DNA of 60,000 nucleotides from Mesostigma viride (GCA_009746045.1 RPFO01000213.1:4482661-4542660), one strand, 5' to 3'; shown: positions 1 through 11,995, counted from the first letter of the stretch. Numbers and translations are program-made. The notes: generated by a model not told the origin, from the letters alone.

Positions 1-68
1 CGCCTCCCAGGGCCGGGACAGGCGACGGCGGCGGTGGAGATTACAGGACTTCTGTTCGGACCGGGGGC

Positions 69-115
69 TCCAAGGGGTCCAGGGGGTCCAGGGGGTCCAG
101 GGGGACTGGGGGCTG
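69..115. repeat. G-rich 9-bp minisatellite
   Basis: Tandem copies of a unit close to AGGGGGTCC lie at the left edge of the window. The strand is strongly G-biased and could form G-quadruplexes. No gene was recognised around it. Confidence 0.7.
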
Positions 116-859
116 CAGAGGCTCTGGGGGGGTAGCTCACGTAGTTGCTGGGAAGCATGGCATACGTAGCGTAAGGAAAACCATTGAAAGCTGCGGAAAA
201 TCTGATAGCACAACTGCAACAAGTTGAGAACAAAAAAGCAAGAAGAACCCAGAAACGGCGCCAAAAGTTTCATGCCAGGTTCATTAAGAGCGCAAACAGA
301 CTGGGCAGTGACATGCGGCAATTCAACGTACCACGGCCGGCATTATTTCCCGTACCCAGGCGCGCAAGAAAAGCCAGCCAGCCATGGATGGATTAATCGC
401 GGATCGCGCAGGCCTGAACGAAATCATTTTAGAAATGACAGGAAATGGCCGCAGATCGAAGACGCTTAGGTTATTTTCATGGTGTCCGTTACTAAACGGC
501 TCTTACTTCATCAATATAACCCACGAATATCGAGTTCTACCGTCGCAGGCACGCATGCTAGATTATTCATCGTGGCCAAATTGTTGGATGAGGGCCCCCG
601 TGCAAATCTGTACCAACAAAGGCAGCGAATTTGCAAATAGTGCAGATCTGGCTATGAAACATCATAATAGAACATCACTTTTGACCATCGGTTTAATTTT
701 TTCGCCCGTCGCCCGCCGGATTAGCCATATTTTAACGGAACGCACGTCGCCATGGCCACCTCCGCACGGTGCGCGCACTGTGCACCACAATTTCACAGTC
801 CGTCGGTACCGTCCTGACTTTTTTGGCGCCAAAAAAGTCCCGGGTGTCATGTCCCCTTC
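116..859. other. Unclassified sequence, no gene recognised
   Basis: Open frames here are short, overlap on both strands and show no domain I recognise. The stretch ends where the left LTR of the copia-like element A begins. It could be host intergenic DNA or an older degraded repeat. Confidence 0.4.
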
Positions 860-1224
860 ATATCGCCCCTGACCGGCTAAGCTATGGCGGTCGGTCACGT
901 TGAGCTTGGGAGAATGTGAACACAGAGAGCTGCTATCGGAGCTGGCCAACCACTGGCTTATGACCTAGCCAGCAAAGCCTATTCGGTTAGCCGTAACCGT
1001 GGGACAGACTAGCTGTCCGTACTGACCCGGATAAGGCCGGCCCCGGACTGGGGCCTAGGCGGCGCCGGCCCTAGGCGCCGCCCTTAGACGGGTCGACCGC
1101 ATCGGACCGCCGGATAATAGCCGGCGGCTTAGCGGACGGCGTGCGGCTTAGCGGAAGGCGTGCGGACGGACATGGGGAACTTAGAGCCAGATGCTAGGGC
1201 TCTAGAGTCTAGAGTTACTCAACT
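860..1224 (-). repeat. Element A 3' LTR
   Basis: Matches 8267-8613 over its full length, with small insertions around 1035, 1140 and 1205 relative to the other copy. On the minus strand the shared block begins AGTTGAGTAAC. A purine-rich stretch on the minus strand lies about 10-25 bases outside the inner edge and may be the remains of the polypurine tract. Confidence 0.8.
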
Positions 1225-1529
1225 CCGACATACTCTTTTGTTCTTTGATTAATTATCAAAATAATTACATCAAACAAATGCAGACCATACAAAATCCTCT
1301 AAGGTAGGGAACTCAAGGGGGCCTCAAGGCCTTCAAAATCACCACGGAATCGACCCATGCCCTTGTGATCACACATGAATAGCGATGTAATAAGTAGCGA
1401 GAAAAAGACTGAACTATGCCACGTACCAGGCAAAAGGTGACCCTTTTATTAGGACCAGTGACCCGCCGACGGGCCCAAGGCACCGTCCAACGTGGCTATA
1501 GGGTATGGTCACGACAAGCAAAAAAACCA

Positions 1530-2207
1530 CTACGAACTTAGATACTCGTGAATGCTAGCAACACTGTCAAGGGTGTTATGGCTGTATTCATAAAGCGCCC
1601 GAGCCGTAACCCTGTGTTGCTCACGGGTGTTGCATCGTCGTGCGCTTGCGCAACACTGCGTATACTGCGGGGCAGCCTCCCGCGCCTCCTTGGTGAGTGT
1701 GTCCGCGGGATTGAGTTCATCCGCGATGTGCTGGAGACGCGTGACGCAGGAGGCCGCCTCAGCGAGTACGAGGTAATCAACGTCCTGTGACCGCGCATAG
1801 GGATTGTCAAGGAAGGCCAAACAACTTTGTGAGTCAGTGTGCACCGTGCTAGTCCAGTGGAGAGTGAACCCACACGAGCCAAATACCCAACCCAGCAAGT
1901 ACCGCAGCCACATGCCATGTGAGATAGCTGAAACAATGCCCCGGCATTCAGCCGTGTTGGGGCTAGTGGCAATGCGGCTGTGCAAGTGCGAGTACCAATC
2001 AAACAACATGCCAGGCTGGCCCTCATTGCCGATAAAGAACAGTGCCCCCATGCGGGCCCGCACTTGGCTGACTGTGCGCGTCTCTAGATTAGCATCCGTC
2101 ACTATCTCGAGGTGCACCGGCTGTGAGCAATCGAGCCCACGAAGCACAATGCCGGGCGTCATGGCCAGCTGCCGCCGAACATGAATGGACCCTAGTCCTT
2201 CCAGCAC
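1530..2207 (-). pseudogene. Element A RNase H domain
   Basis: A minus-strand frame resembling the copia RNase H: an acidic residue in a TDANLE context, a TAECRGI segment, TDSQS, and an ELNPADTLTK terminal motif. RNase H removes the RNA strand during reverse transcription. The equivalent region of element B (16871-17614) is clearly homologous. The frame is separate from the reverse transcriptase frame upstream, so this copy is probably not functional. Confidence 0.8.
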
Positions 2208-2431
2208 ATCATCGGGCAGGCGAGCTCGAGCACTGCTAAATCAGGTGCCACCGTGTCCGCCAACCACCCGAGCTTGCCCTTAACCGAGGGCCCATGTGTT
2301 GCCAGCAGCGGGGACGGGAGGTCGGCCAGCAGGTCAACCACATAGTTGCGGCTATCCTGCATGAGCATGACCCATTCGCCAGAACGCGAATCCCGCTGCA
2401 AAGTAACTGCACGCCGCAAAACACCACGGGT

Positions 2432-3613
2432 TTAATTACCCTCCTCATGATCCGCCGCCCTGCCCAGGGGAAACTTAGCCGCCACAGCAGCAAGAAACTG
2501 TGTAGCAAATGTGCGAGGTGCCGCAAGCTTGAAGTCATCGCCATGCCACACGAAGAGGGCTGGCTCGCCAGGGACGCCGGTGGGGACCACAAAGAAGTTA
2601 GGATCAGCGCGATGGTACGTGGCCCCTAAGCTCTGCAAGACCTCCTCCGCGGAAATGCGGAAGATGATGGGAGAGCTCTGCAGCCCCTCCACCCCTGTCA
2701 ACAGCTCCATATACTCGCTGCCAATGGTGCCATCCTGCCATGCAGACCACCGGGACCTTCACCACGTAGCGGGTGCCTTGCCATGTTTGCTGCGCGACCC
2801 CGGCGTCGCTGTGGAGGAATGCCCGCTGAAAGTCACCGCACCACATCCCGTAGTCCTTGCCCGCGTTCCCGGGCCAAGTAGATGGCCGTCAGTAGCCGAT
2901 GCGAAACATGGTTGAGCCCAGCCTGGGGTATAAAGATCCTTGGCATCCAGCGGGGAGGACCCCTTTGTCTCCATGTCAGACCACGGGCCTAACCCGGAAC
3001 ACCACCGAAGAGTTGGTCTTGTCCGGCTTGTAGGTGAGCACGAACTTCAACCGCAACCGCGTGGCCCCGGCTGGCACACTCTCCAGTCCTCGGTAGACCT
3101 CGCGCTCCCGCCACTGCTCCTTGGCTCGAATGAACGCGTCGCGCCACAAAGCAAACTTGATCGAGAGGATCTTGACAGTCCAGGACGTACAAGTTGCATG
3201 CTCCCACGTCACAGGGCTATCCGCCGCCAGTGAGTGTGGGTGGAGGCCGAAGCTTCGCGGGTGCCAATCCTGAGGCTGAATGACTGACTGGACGAGCGGC
3301 GGTGTGGGAAACGCCGCCATCGGTAAGCGCCGTGCGCACGATGCCGGGCTGCCCTACCACAACCCCCAATGGAGCTTGGTACTCGCGATCGAAGCGGGAT
3401 GCTGCCCACCCCCGCGACCGACAGCAAGTCAGTGGACACTGAAAACCCCGGGTATGATACCAAAGGTTCGCCCAGCAAAGCCACATCCTCGTAGCCATCC
3501 TCGACGTGAAACGGCGTGTCAATGCCCAACACCGGCAGCACCACCATCCCGGTAACTTGATATGCCGAAGTACCTGCAAAGTCGGTCACCGATTTGTACG
3601 GCGACTCTAGCAC
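2432..3613 (-). pseudogene. Element A reverse transcriptase remnant with linker module
   Basis: Several overlapping minus-strand frames together cover a copia-type reverse transcriptase. They include an FQRAFLHSDAGVAQQTW block, a GLQSSPIIFR block and the catalytic WHGDD motif, where most copia elements have YVDD. At 3430-3613 the segment TDFAGT..VLPVLGIDTPF..GYEDVALLGEPL matches a small open frame in element B at 15683-15853. The pieces are in different frames, so the gene is broken. Confidence 0.8.
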
Positions 3614-3717
3614 GGGATACAGGGTGGCCGCCCTATGTACGAGAGATAATAGACACGGATGCTTGCGTGTCCACAGCCACCAGCTGCCACGGTCTACACG
3701 TAGGAAACAAGGCTGAC

Positions 3718-4199
3718 TTAACCGGCCTGACCCCCTGTGAGAGAGTTTTGACCTGAGCCATGCACCCCTGATGCAGCTTGCGCTTTAAGCGCCTGAGCAC
3801 GCCACAAGGCCGTGACCGTTGAAGCCAGGTCCCTAGGTGGGCGAGGCGCATGGGCAGGACCCTGACCCTCCGGCGAGGCCACGCTAGGCGGGCCTCCCAC
3901 ATTATCCGTGGCTAGCACAGGAGGTGAGTCACTACGTGCACTAGGTCCCGTCAAACCCACCCCATCCTCATCCCACCCATCCACGGGGTCATATTGGGGC
4001 CCAGGGGAGGGGGGGGGTGTAGCTGTGTCTGCCCCTGGGAGCGACCCGTGGGGTACCACCTCACATGCTACGACAGGCGCATTATCCTTCACTACCCACC
4101 CCAGCACCCTGTTGGCTGCCAGCTCACGCTCCATGCCATCCCCTTGGTTATAGCCTGCCACCGATGCCCATGGTACCCTATACACCCGCGATCACTCCA
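3718..4199 (-). pseudogene. Element A pol linker between integrase and reverse transcriptase
   Basis: A proline- and glycine-rich minus-strand frame between the integrase and reverse transcriptase remnants, cut at its upstream end by the LINE insertion. No catalytic motif seen. By position it is the flexible linker of the copia polyprotein. Confidence 0.5.
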
Positions 4200-4211
4200 C
4201 CCTATATCTAT

Positions 4212-5589
4212 TAAAAATATAATTACTTACAGCAGAGTGAAATCACTCAAACCAAAGCAAACGCCCAGCTATAAACCTATATACAGAGCCATGTCAAAGC
4301 TCTATACTACGATAAGACCAATGGAAACGCCTAACGGGAGGAACCTAATAGCCCTGCTGCACCGCAAAATCAGCCCGCGTACGGCGGAGCATGATGTCAG
4401 CCATGGCCCGAGTCAGCGCCACCGACAAGCGCTGACGCCAATATGACGTCCAGGTCCGCGCCGACCATGGGGCCCGCTGGCCCTCCAGGTCCAGCCGGTC
4501 CTCCCGGAGCCGGCAGCACTCCTTGAAGAAGGCGGAGGTCAGGGGCCCCATGGCCCCAAACTCCTCCAGGACAAAGGGCACCACACGATGGTGCCCGACG
4601 TCGCCGTAGGCCAGGAGCTTGGCCCGCTCCGCCCGGTCCGCCGTGTAACCTGCCGTGAGGGAGGCCCCAGCCACGTGGCTAAGAGCCAAGGGCCGCGCCA
4701 CCGAAACGTCAATAAGCAGATGCCGGCCACCCCCTCAAAGTCCAGCACCACGATGTCAGGCCGGTGGTTGGGGGAATAGAAGGCAGCGCCATCCGCATCC
4801 TCGGACCGGATGTTCGCGTGGGGGAAAACCGACCGAATCATGGCGAGCACCACCGTCAGGAGGACAGTGTGCAAATACAAATACCAATTCTGATTCTGTT
4901 GGCCCCCCATGCAGGCAAGGTAGTGAGTCCCCGTGGGATCCAGCGGCTGCCCACAGCTACCACAAGGCCGCCCGGCCGGAACAAGAGGCTGCGGGGCAAA
5001 TAGCTGGTGCCGGAGCGCCACCGAGTAGTGGCTGGGAGCCAAGGCGAATGGGGGGGCCATGGGAAGAGCACGAAGGTACGCCGAGCCCACACTCCGCAAG
5101 GAAAGCGAGAACAGCCACGCACGTCCCTGGGCGTTGAGGTCCGCGAAAAGAGCAATCCAATCAGCCGTGTGCAGAATACCCGCGTAGGTTTTCTGGTGTT
5201 TATCGATGACGCGAGCAGGGAATGCGGCGGGAGATTGAACGGAGGCGACCGAGGGAGTGCCGCGAGGGAGGTGGCGCTGTACCGCCTGAGCGGCACGGAC
5301 GGGAGAACAGGCCTGCTGGATCTCAGCATAGGCCTCCTGGATGGCGGTGACGAAGGGCAAAGGGCTGCTGGGGTCCAGGAGGTCAGGCGCTGCCGTTGCC
5401 AAAAGGGGCAGGAGCCGGCAGCTTTCCGCCCACGACTGAGCGACGGAGCCCAAAAATGCCGCTGGGGCCAGCCGGGCGGCACGAGTCAGACCACAGCCAC
5501 CCATCCGTGCAGGCAGGGAGGCAATGCGAATAGCATGTGGCGGGAGGTCGGGGCCCGGGACCAGCTGCGCCAAGGCCGACTGGATGCGT
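4212..5589 (-). mobile_element. 5'-truncated LINE fragment inserted in element A
   Basis: A minus-strand frame (4539-5573) reads through the C-terminal part of a non-LTR retrotransposon protein: an LPARMGGCGL block, a Cys/His cluster (CGSCG...H..AC) and an RPDIVVLDFEG block that resembles the PD...D core of restriction-like endonucleases. The insert is flanked by 12-bp direct repeats CCCTATATCTAT at 4200-4211 and 5590-5601, which I read as the target-site duplication. The 3' end is AT-rich. There is no reverse transcriptase domain, so the copy is 5'-truncated and dead. Confidence 0.8.
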
Positions 5590-5601
5590 CCCTATATCTA
5601 T

Positions 5602-6439
5602 GACCCGCAGCGGCCAGTCTAACTTTGTGATGACCCCAGGCCCCTGCATGGTGCCCCGTTTGCCACTGGGCGAGCTCTCCTTAATTGTGGAACATGACCA
5701 ACTGCCCGACCTCAAATGCGCTAGACAAACCAGGCAGCGTGGCATCCTTGAGCCGCAGCTTGGCGGCGGTATCCTGTAGATGCTGTTGGTATGCCTCTAC
5801 TACCTCGGGTGAGTATAGTAGGTGCCCGCTGACAGCCCCCGAGGCGTGACCAGCCCAAAGCCCTTGACATCGAGCACGTGCCTATGGTTGCACACCGACA
5901 TGCATGAGCTCCTTGCACCACGCCGTCTTGACCGCGTAGGATTTGCCATGTGGGTTATCCTGTCGCTTGGCTGCCACAGTCTTGACATAGCTTACAGTGC
6001 GATCTATCATGCCCATATTGCCATGATCCTCACGCCCCACGATGACCACGGCCTCCATCCCCGGCAAACCTTGCACACAGCGGAACTGCTGGTCTAGCAT
6101 GAGCTCCACTACGGGATGAAAGAAAGCCAGGCTGATCTTGATAGCCCTGTGCAGGTCAGCCTCAAACATGTGGGGCAGCGGCTAAATGTAGGTGACCTTG
6201 CTGAACCTATCCTTGACTATGAAATAGGTGTCCCCCCCTTCCATGTGCATGACATCCCCCATGAGGTACCCTCGCTCCAAGGGTGGAGTCTTGGCATGCC
6301 GCCTACGCGACTTCTTCCTGATCTTGATGCAGGCAGGACACTGAGTACGCACATTCTTCAGCTCGTTGTATAAAGGTGCCCCCAACATGTGTGCCCCCTC
6401 TACTTCGGCTTGGGCCCCATGCCCGTATGCACGGTGCAT
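5602..6439 (-). pseudogene. Element A integrase remnant
   Basis: Minus-strand frames show a His/His...CPAC zinc-binding segment (near 6330-6430) followed by GDVMHMEGGDTYFIVKDRFS, which fits the first acidic residue region of a retroviral-type integrase core. A later block at 5882-6169 continues the core. The frame is broken between the two blocks. Confidence 0.7.
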
Positions 6440-6945
6440 GCATCTGGTATGCTAACAGTTTCAGGGTGACAGCCTGAGGTGCAGTGGCATTGCCAGGATT
6501 CTCAACAGGTGCATGGGGTGACTACTGGGGTGAGTGACATTGCAGGCTAACTGGGCAGCTTCAGAGGCTGCACGAAAGGCCGCCCGTGTGAGCACCTTGC
6601 CAATGTGAAGATCCCGTACACTATACCGGGTGGTGTGTACCGAGAACATCTGCCCGCCCAGCATTCTCTTGCACTGTCACAACATTCCTCATAGGCCCAA
6701 CCGCCCCAGTATCTAGCTGGGGTGCTGCAGTAGTGCTTGGTCGCTCGGCGTTGTACACACCCGACCTAGAAGGCACCACATTGCTTAGGTCACGCATTGT
6801 AGGTCCGTTCTCAGGAAGCACGTGATCCTGGCGCGACAGTGCCATGGAGCAGCATCAACGGATTGCGTGAGCACATCACGGAATGAGACAGAGGATGCAG
6901 TCACGTGGCTTTTAGGAACGACTTCAGGCTCTACGACGGCCCGGT

Positions 6946-8025
6946 TCAGCGTGACGCATTGAGCAAAAGAAGGGGTATCGAGCGTGCTCTCACCTGACTA
7001 GCTTTCGTGCTGCCCGTCGCTCTGCCCACTCCTTGCGGGTGCCGTGGACGACGATGCGCTTGGCCTTGCACGCCTCCACGCTGTGACCACGCAGAACGTC
7101 GTGGCACTTGCGGCATGCAAAGGTTGTCCTCCAGCTCCAGGTCCGGGCGAACCCGGCAGTCATCCCGGACATGGCGACGTCCGAAGCAGCGCTCACAGCG
7201 TTGCTTGCGGTCAGTAGACGCCCCCTGCTGCCGCTTGGCCGGGGGATTATCACCCTTCTTGTCGTCGCCGCGCCGCGACGACGCGGGCATGGTGACCATG
7301 CCCGCGCTTGCGCCCGCGCTGGCCCCCATTGTTGCCGTGGCCGACGACCTTTTTCAGGATGGCCGTAAGCTCCGACCGCGTAGTTGGAGCCTCTGCGCCT
7401 GAAGAAGAAGAAGACGCGCCGGTATCCACCTTGCGCAGGAATGGCAGAGCGGCCGAGGCAGTCGGCTTGGACTGCGCACTCTTGAAGCATGAGATCAAAT
7501 ACAGCATGCCCTCGTCGAAACTGACAGCACTCTTCTTTTTGAGTTCCGTCGCTATATGGTCAGATGCACATCCGAGGACAGGTCGCATTTTTTGAGAAAT
7601 CGATTGCACAGGAAAATGGGCTTGAGGGTATCTAGCAGCTTGTGCTTGTGCACGAATACCTGGAAATCACGTGCAGCCCCGGGCAAATTTGCCTTATTAA
7701 GTGCATAGCCCTCGAAGTCGTTGAAGGCTTGCTCGTCGGCCTCTTCCTTAGACCGCGACAATTCATGCCTTAGACCGCCACAATGAAGTGTGCGTCCAGA
7801 CCGTTGTAGAAAACTTCCCAGGTTTGCTTGTTGTCGTCGGCAATGCGAACTAGATTGGCAATGTTCGGGTGCTTGGTTGTACTGCAGAATATACTGCACG
7901 GAACTTGCCAATCAGCTCCGAATCTTTGTCCGCGCGTCCATCGCGCAGACGCTTGAGTGCAACCAGAAAATCTGCTGCGTCGTCCGCCGTATAGTCGGCA
8001 GGTAGATCAGCGGGCACCTCCGTTT
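6946..8025 (-). pseudogene. Element A gag remnant with CCHC zinc knuckle
   Basis: Minus-strand frames at 7552-7911, 7250-7609 and 6946-7490 together resemble a copia gag: a helical N-terminal part, a basic linker, then CERCFGRRHVRDDC, which fits C-x2-C-x4-H-x4-C. Gag packages the element RNA. The frame shifts at least twice, so it is non-functional. Confidence 0.75.
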
Positions 8026-8266
8026 GCTTCAGTCTGAGGCCCGCGATTCAGAGCATCGTCAGCAGCAAGCATCAAATTCTTAAACTGCTTGGCCAGTTCA
8101 GGTTGTGCCATGAGGGTTTGCATAAGCCTCGTGGCCTCGTCCGCACTGAAACGTGGCAGGACGAAGCCCCGGCGGCTGCGGCCTCGCCACTTGGCGCATT
8201 CTCCGCGTGTTCTCCCGTTCAGCTCCGTGTGCCGGAAGCCATCGGGACGTTTATGAATACAAGTTA

Positions 8267-8613
8267 ATATCGCCCCCGACCGGCTAAGCTATGGCGGTCG
8301 GTCACGTTGAGCTTGGGAGAATGTGAACACAGAGAGCTGCTATCGGAGCTGGCCAACCACTGGCTTATGACCTAGCCAGCAAAGCCTATCCGGTTAGCCG
8401 TAACCGTGGGACAGACTAGCTGTCCGTACCGACCCGGATAAGGCCCCGGACTGGGGCCTAGGCGGCGCCGGCCCTATAGGCGCCGCCCTTAGACCGGTCG
8501 ACCGCATCGGACCGCCGGATGATAGCCGGCGGCTTAGCGGACGCTAGCGGAAGGCGTGCGGACGGACATGGGGAACTTAGAGCCAGATGCTAGGGCTCTA
8601 GAGTTACTCAACT
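8267..8613 (-). repeat. Element A 5' LTR
   Basis: The second copy of the long direct repeat. The gag remnant starts just inside it on the minus strand. No tRNA-complementary primer site was evident. Confidence 0.8.
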
Positions 8614-9310
8614 GTCCATGGCTTGCAAGCTCCAAAACCAGAAAGGGTTGGAGTTAGCATATTGGGGCACCAATGTGCTATAGATGGATGCAGGTTGAGG
8701 AGACCTTTCCAACGCCGTGTCAACCGCCTAGAACAGACGAGGGACTAGAGAGATATCAGGTCCCGAAGTACTGCCGACCGGTGGGCGGGGGCGGTGCACT
8801 CTCAGGGCATAGTGGACAGGACACGTGGCATGCAGGCAGCGCCTGCACAGGCTTAATTAGCCTGAACCATCACGTGACTGTTGGGACACCGTGTACTGAG
8901 GACGCAACGGTCCTGTGGCTAGTAGAAGCCAGTAGCCAGCCAGCAGGTCTGCAAGGATGTAAGTCGGACCATGCAGAACTGTGGCAGGTCCTGTGCTGTC
9001 CTAGACACAGGATAGCCAGAGATTCCTGTATGGCAGCTGCCTGCAACAAGGATGCAGGGCAGCGATACGAGGCTCTGGCAAAGTAGCGTTGCACAGCGTT
9101 GCTCATGACCGAGGAACAAGGATGGAACGAGGTTGCATATAGCTCGAGGCTCAACGAGGCAACAAGCGTCTTCACACACGAACCTTGGTCGTCACGACGA
9201 GTGGCGAGCCTATAGAGGGTCGTAGGCCTGGTGTGAGGATAAAGGTTGCTAGCCAGCAGCCTAGGGTCATTCCAGCCAGCAAGACCAGGAGCTCACAAGC
9301 TCTGCTGACG
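8614..9310. other. Unclassified spacer between element A and the LINE copy
   Basis: No recognisable domain. The open frames on the two strands are mutual shadows. It may be the target DNA of element A or a degraded 5' part of the adjacent LINE. Confidence 0.35.
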
Positions 9311-9513
9311 AGTTGCTGTGCAAATGTCAGTGGACCCCGCGGGAATGGGCTGCTGCCATCTCCACCCTCCGCAGTCCGCAACGATGCTGCCACATGGTGG
9401 GAGTGGACAATATTTCACCGGAGGTGGTTAAGATATGCCTGAGCTTGAGCCTTTCCTCCGGGGTGTTTGCAACCGGATTCTACGAGATCGATGGCCCCCC
9501 CACGGCCGCCGAT
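9311..9513 (+). mobile_element. LINE copy 1, left part (split by element D)
   Basis: From about 9331 the sequence closely follows 30572-30740 of LINE copy 2, including the stretch coding VDNISPEVVK. It stops at GTACA, the target-site duplication of element D, and resumes at 26952 at exactly the corresponding LINE position. The reading frame is broken by small indels. Confidence 0.85.
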
Positions 9514-9518
9514 GTACA

Positions 9519-10092
9519 TGTTACGTCCTGGCTCGACTCTATCCCAAACATCTCGCCTAACCTTACCTAAACTAGTGATGAGGCACCTACCTAGGAGTGA
9601 GGAGCTATATTGGCTATAAGACCTAGGACGCGACGACGCTGCTTCTTAATGCATTCCCTTATAATACGCCATATACCGAATAAAACCAGGGTACTACGAA
9701 GGAAACAATACTACACTGCCGTGACCCAAGCCTATATGTGTTAATTCATTTAACACACGCCGAGTGCCATTCACGAAGGACAACTGCTGCATAAATGATC
9801 GCCGACAGGCGTGTATGCTCGGGCCGACATCGACCCTCACCCACAGGACCAACGCACGTCCACAAGGTTCACACGCAGGATAAAAGGACCACTACTAAAG
9901 TACGCAGCGCGGCGCGACTGCACCGAACCACCATACTGTACAATTGCCACGTCACAAGGCCCGGTACCGACCGGCCAAAAGGTCCTTACTACACGTAAGC
10001 CTAGGAAAGTCAGCGAACTGCTCCGGAATGGCTGAGGCAACAAGGGACCTAATTTACGTCCGTAACAACAACAAAAGTTACGCGACGTAACA
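9519..10092 (-). repeat. Element D 3' LTR
   Basis: A 574-bp repeat with inverted termini TGTTACGTC / GACGTAACA. It matches 25027-25261 plus 26604-26946 almost base for base. It contains a single TTAA where the other LTR carries the piggyBac-like insert, so it shows the empty site. Confidence 0.92.
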
Positions 10093-10106
10093 CCTCCCCC
10101 CCCACA
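10093..10106 (-). other. Element D polypurine tract
   Basis: On the minus strand a run of G with one A (GTGGGGGGGGGAGG) directly abuts the 3' LTR. This is the expected place and composition for the primer of plus-strand DNA synthesis. Confidence 0.75.
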
Positions 10107-10464
10107 AAGGTAGGGAGCCCTCTCCCTACGCACAGGGAGGAAACCAAGGGGTAGGAAAAACCTAATGCACCCAACACACACCAACACAATCGACAGGCCA
10201 TCCAAGATACAAAGCACCAACGTATTAACTCGGTCTCCACCACCACGCCGGGAGGTGTAGGGTTAACCAGCACCAAGCCTGGTGGTAGGGTCCCCTAACT
10301 GCCTGGAACAGAGTCCTTGCCGGGGGGGACGGCACTGGGCAGGACACACAGAGTAAACAAATCAGTACCAAGGACCAAGAACGACCAGTCAACTGGCCAG
10401 AACGTGAGGGCGACTCTATATACCGGAGGGACAACACCCTCAGGTCGGGCCTAAGGCCCTCTAT

Positions 10465-11355
10465 CTAGTTGCCATCCGTCTGGTAAGTACCACGAGAGGC
10501 CCGCAGGACATCCAGGTACGCCTGGTAGTGGGCCACATCATCGGCATTGTCATGCCTATCTACAGTGAGGAAAACATCGGCCCACACGCCATCAGGAAAA
10601 AGACCCAGAAAGGCCCAGTAATACCTATGCTGCGTAAGAACGACCTGGCCACGGTCCCGCGGCGCCCGACACACCTGGGAGAACCCGTAGGACATGGGCG
10701 AAATGGCCCGCTCGGCGGAGGCGCGCGGCAGGTCACACTGTCGGCAGGCGAACGCAGACATACCGTACCCCAGGACAGGCGTGTCGCGCGACTCCGGCGT
10801 CGCATGCACCACAGAAGGGGCCCGATCCCGATCGCCCTCGGACAACTCCAGGAGGGAATCAGCAGCGCGGGTGGCGCGGGGATCAGAGCCGCTGGCCCGA
10901 ACAACCGCAGCCAAAGACCGCGGGGCCGAAGGGGCAGGGGCCGAAGCAGGGGTAGGAACCGGCACAGACGCAGACGGCGCCGGTACAACAGGAGGTCGCG
11001 TCGGACCTGCTGCCGGAGGGGGTCGCGACGGACCCGCCACCGCAGCTGGCGCTCCGGTCTCCGGTGGCGGCGCACCCCCAGGCCACATGTTGAAAACAGG
11101 GCCCGTAGGGACAGGCAATCCGGCATACGACTGGTTACCATCCAAGAAACAGTCGGGCACCGGAATCCTCTGCGGAGGACCACCCTCCCAAAGCCTGGGA
11201 AGACCGCCCGGGTCGCTAAAGAAACCCCGCGATGGCGGCGCTGGCGCTGTGGGGGGCCCGGAAGCGACGACGGCGGGCGCGGCCGCTGGGGCGGAAGACT
11301 CGCGCAGAGGCGCAGGTACGTCGGTAGCAGGCGCAGAGACAGCCGGAGGCGTAGG
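10465..11355 (-). CDS. Element D third open frame, C-terminal part
   Basis: The 3' portion of a 468-codon frame that begins at 19702 and is split by element B. It is rich in Pro, Ala and Ser, then becomes mixed-composition with a short FACRQCDLPR segment and a C-terminal region rich in aromatic and acidic residues. Removing element B and one copy of its GTAGG duplication restores one uninterrupted frame. No known domain was recognised. By position (3' of pol) it is an accessory frame of the gypsy element. A strongly Arg-rich frame on the opposite strand is its shadow. Confidence 0.65.
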   Translation of the reverse strand, partial: PTPPAVSAPATDVPAPLRESSAPAAAPAVVASGPPTAPAPPSRGFFSDPGGLPRLWEGGPPQRIPVPDCFLDGNQSYAGLPVPTGPVFNMWPGGAPPPETGAPAAVAGPSRPPPAAGPTRPPVVPAPSASVPVPTPASAPAPSAPRSLAAVVRASGSDPRATRAADSLLELSEGDRDRAPSVVHATPESRDTPVLGYGMSAFACRQCDLPRASAERAISPMSYGFSQVCRAPRDRGQVVLTQHRYYWAFLGLFPDGVWADVFLTVDRHDNADDVAHYQAYLDVLRASRGTYQTDGN

Positions 11356-11971
11356 AGTTAACGTAAAGAATTTACGTTAGATGGATAGAGATTGTTACGC
11401 TCTTTCCAACGGCACCTTGAACGCCTCATTTGGTTAAGGAACGTAAAAGTTATGACGTTTCCTAGGCTGTGCCGACAGTACCCGGCGCACCACTGTGGGC
11501 GCGTACGGACACAGGATGTACAAGTGTCACTTTGATAGTCCGCAGGACGTTGACAGGACTTGTACAGGACTTGATGGTCAATTGATAGGTAGGCGCACTG
11601 TAGCGCGCCAGGACCTATGAGACAATTGATGCTGACTAGTGTACGGATAGGTCCACAGGACTAGCCGTATGGACAATTGATAGATCTGCGCGCCAAAGGC
11701 GTGCCAGAGTCTGTGTAATCAATTGATTGACAGTTCAGCTGTGACAGTGCAGCTGAATACTTGGACGCGTCCCTAGCAAGCTATATGAGTGACTTGGTCA
11801 CACCGGGACGCTAGTTCTTGCGTGCACGTTCTCTTGGCACTGCGACCCTGTCGTCTGTGCTGCGTGCAGTCTTGGAAGTGACGTGACTTACGTCTGTGTT
11901 TCCTGTTATTAATAAAGGCAACTTCCTGCAAGAACCATGGCGGAATTCGTGGCATTCTTACCCTCACAACT
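11356..11971 (+). repeat. Element B 5' LTR
   Basis: Nearly identical to 18565-19181. The termini AGTT...AACT form a short inverted repeat in place of the usual TG...CA. A TATA-like CTATATGA lies near 11780 and AATAAA near 11910, suitable positions for promoter and polyadenylation signals. No clear tRNA-complementary site follows the LTR. Confidence 0.92.
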
Positions 11972-11995
11972 CGTATTACACGCTCTGTCAAAAAG

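Larger units (their letters stand above)
860..8613 (-). mobile_element. Element A: decayed copia-like LTR retrotransposon
   Basis: Direct repeats of about 350-365 bp at 860-1224 and 8267-8613 bracket minus-strand fragments in the order gag (CCHC knuckle), integrase, a small linker module, reverse transcriptase and RNase H. That is the copia order. The coding region is broken by frameshifts and stops, and a LINE fragment lies at 4212-5589. The two LTRs differ by several small indels, so this copy looks older than elements B and D. I could not find a convincing target-site duplication; the outer LTR edges are set only by where the two copies stop matching. Confidence 0.85.

Noticed and set aside
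4655-5603. Plus-strand frames of 160 and 198 codons
   Set aside because: Antisense to the LINE fragment on the minus strand, which has recognisable motifs.
8673-9086. A 137-codon plus-strand frame
   Set aside because: No recognisable motif, with an equally long antisense frame; lies in decayed repeat territory.
10528-11380. Arg- and Gly-rich plus-strand frames of over 220 codons
   Set aside because: They are antisense shadows of the GC-rich, Pro/Ala-rich third frame of element D; no domain and no independent support.
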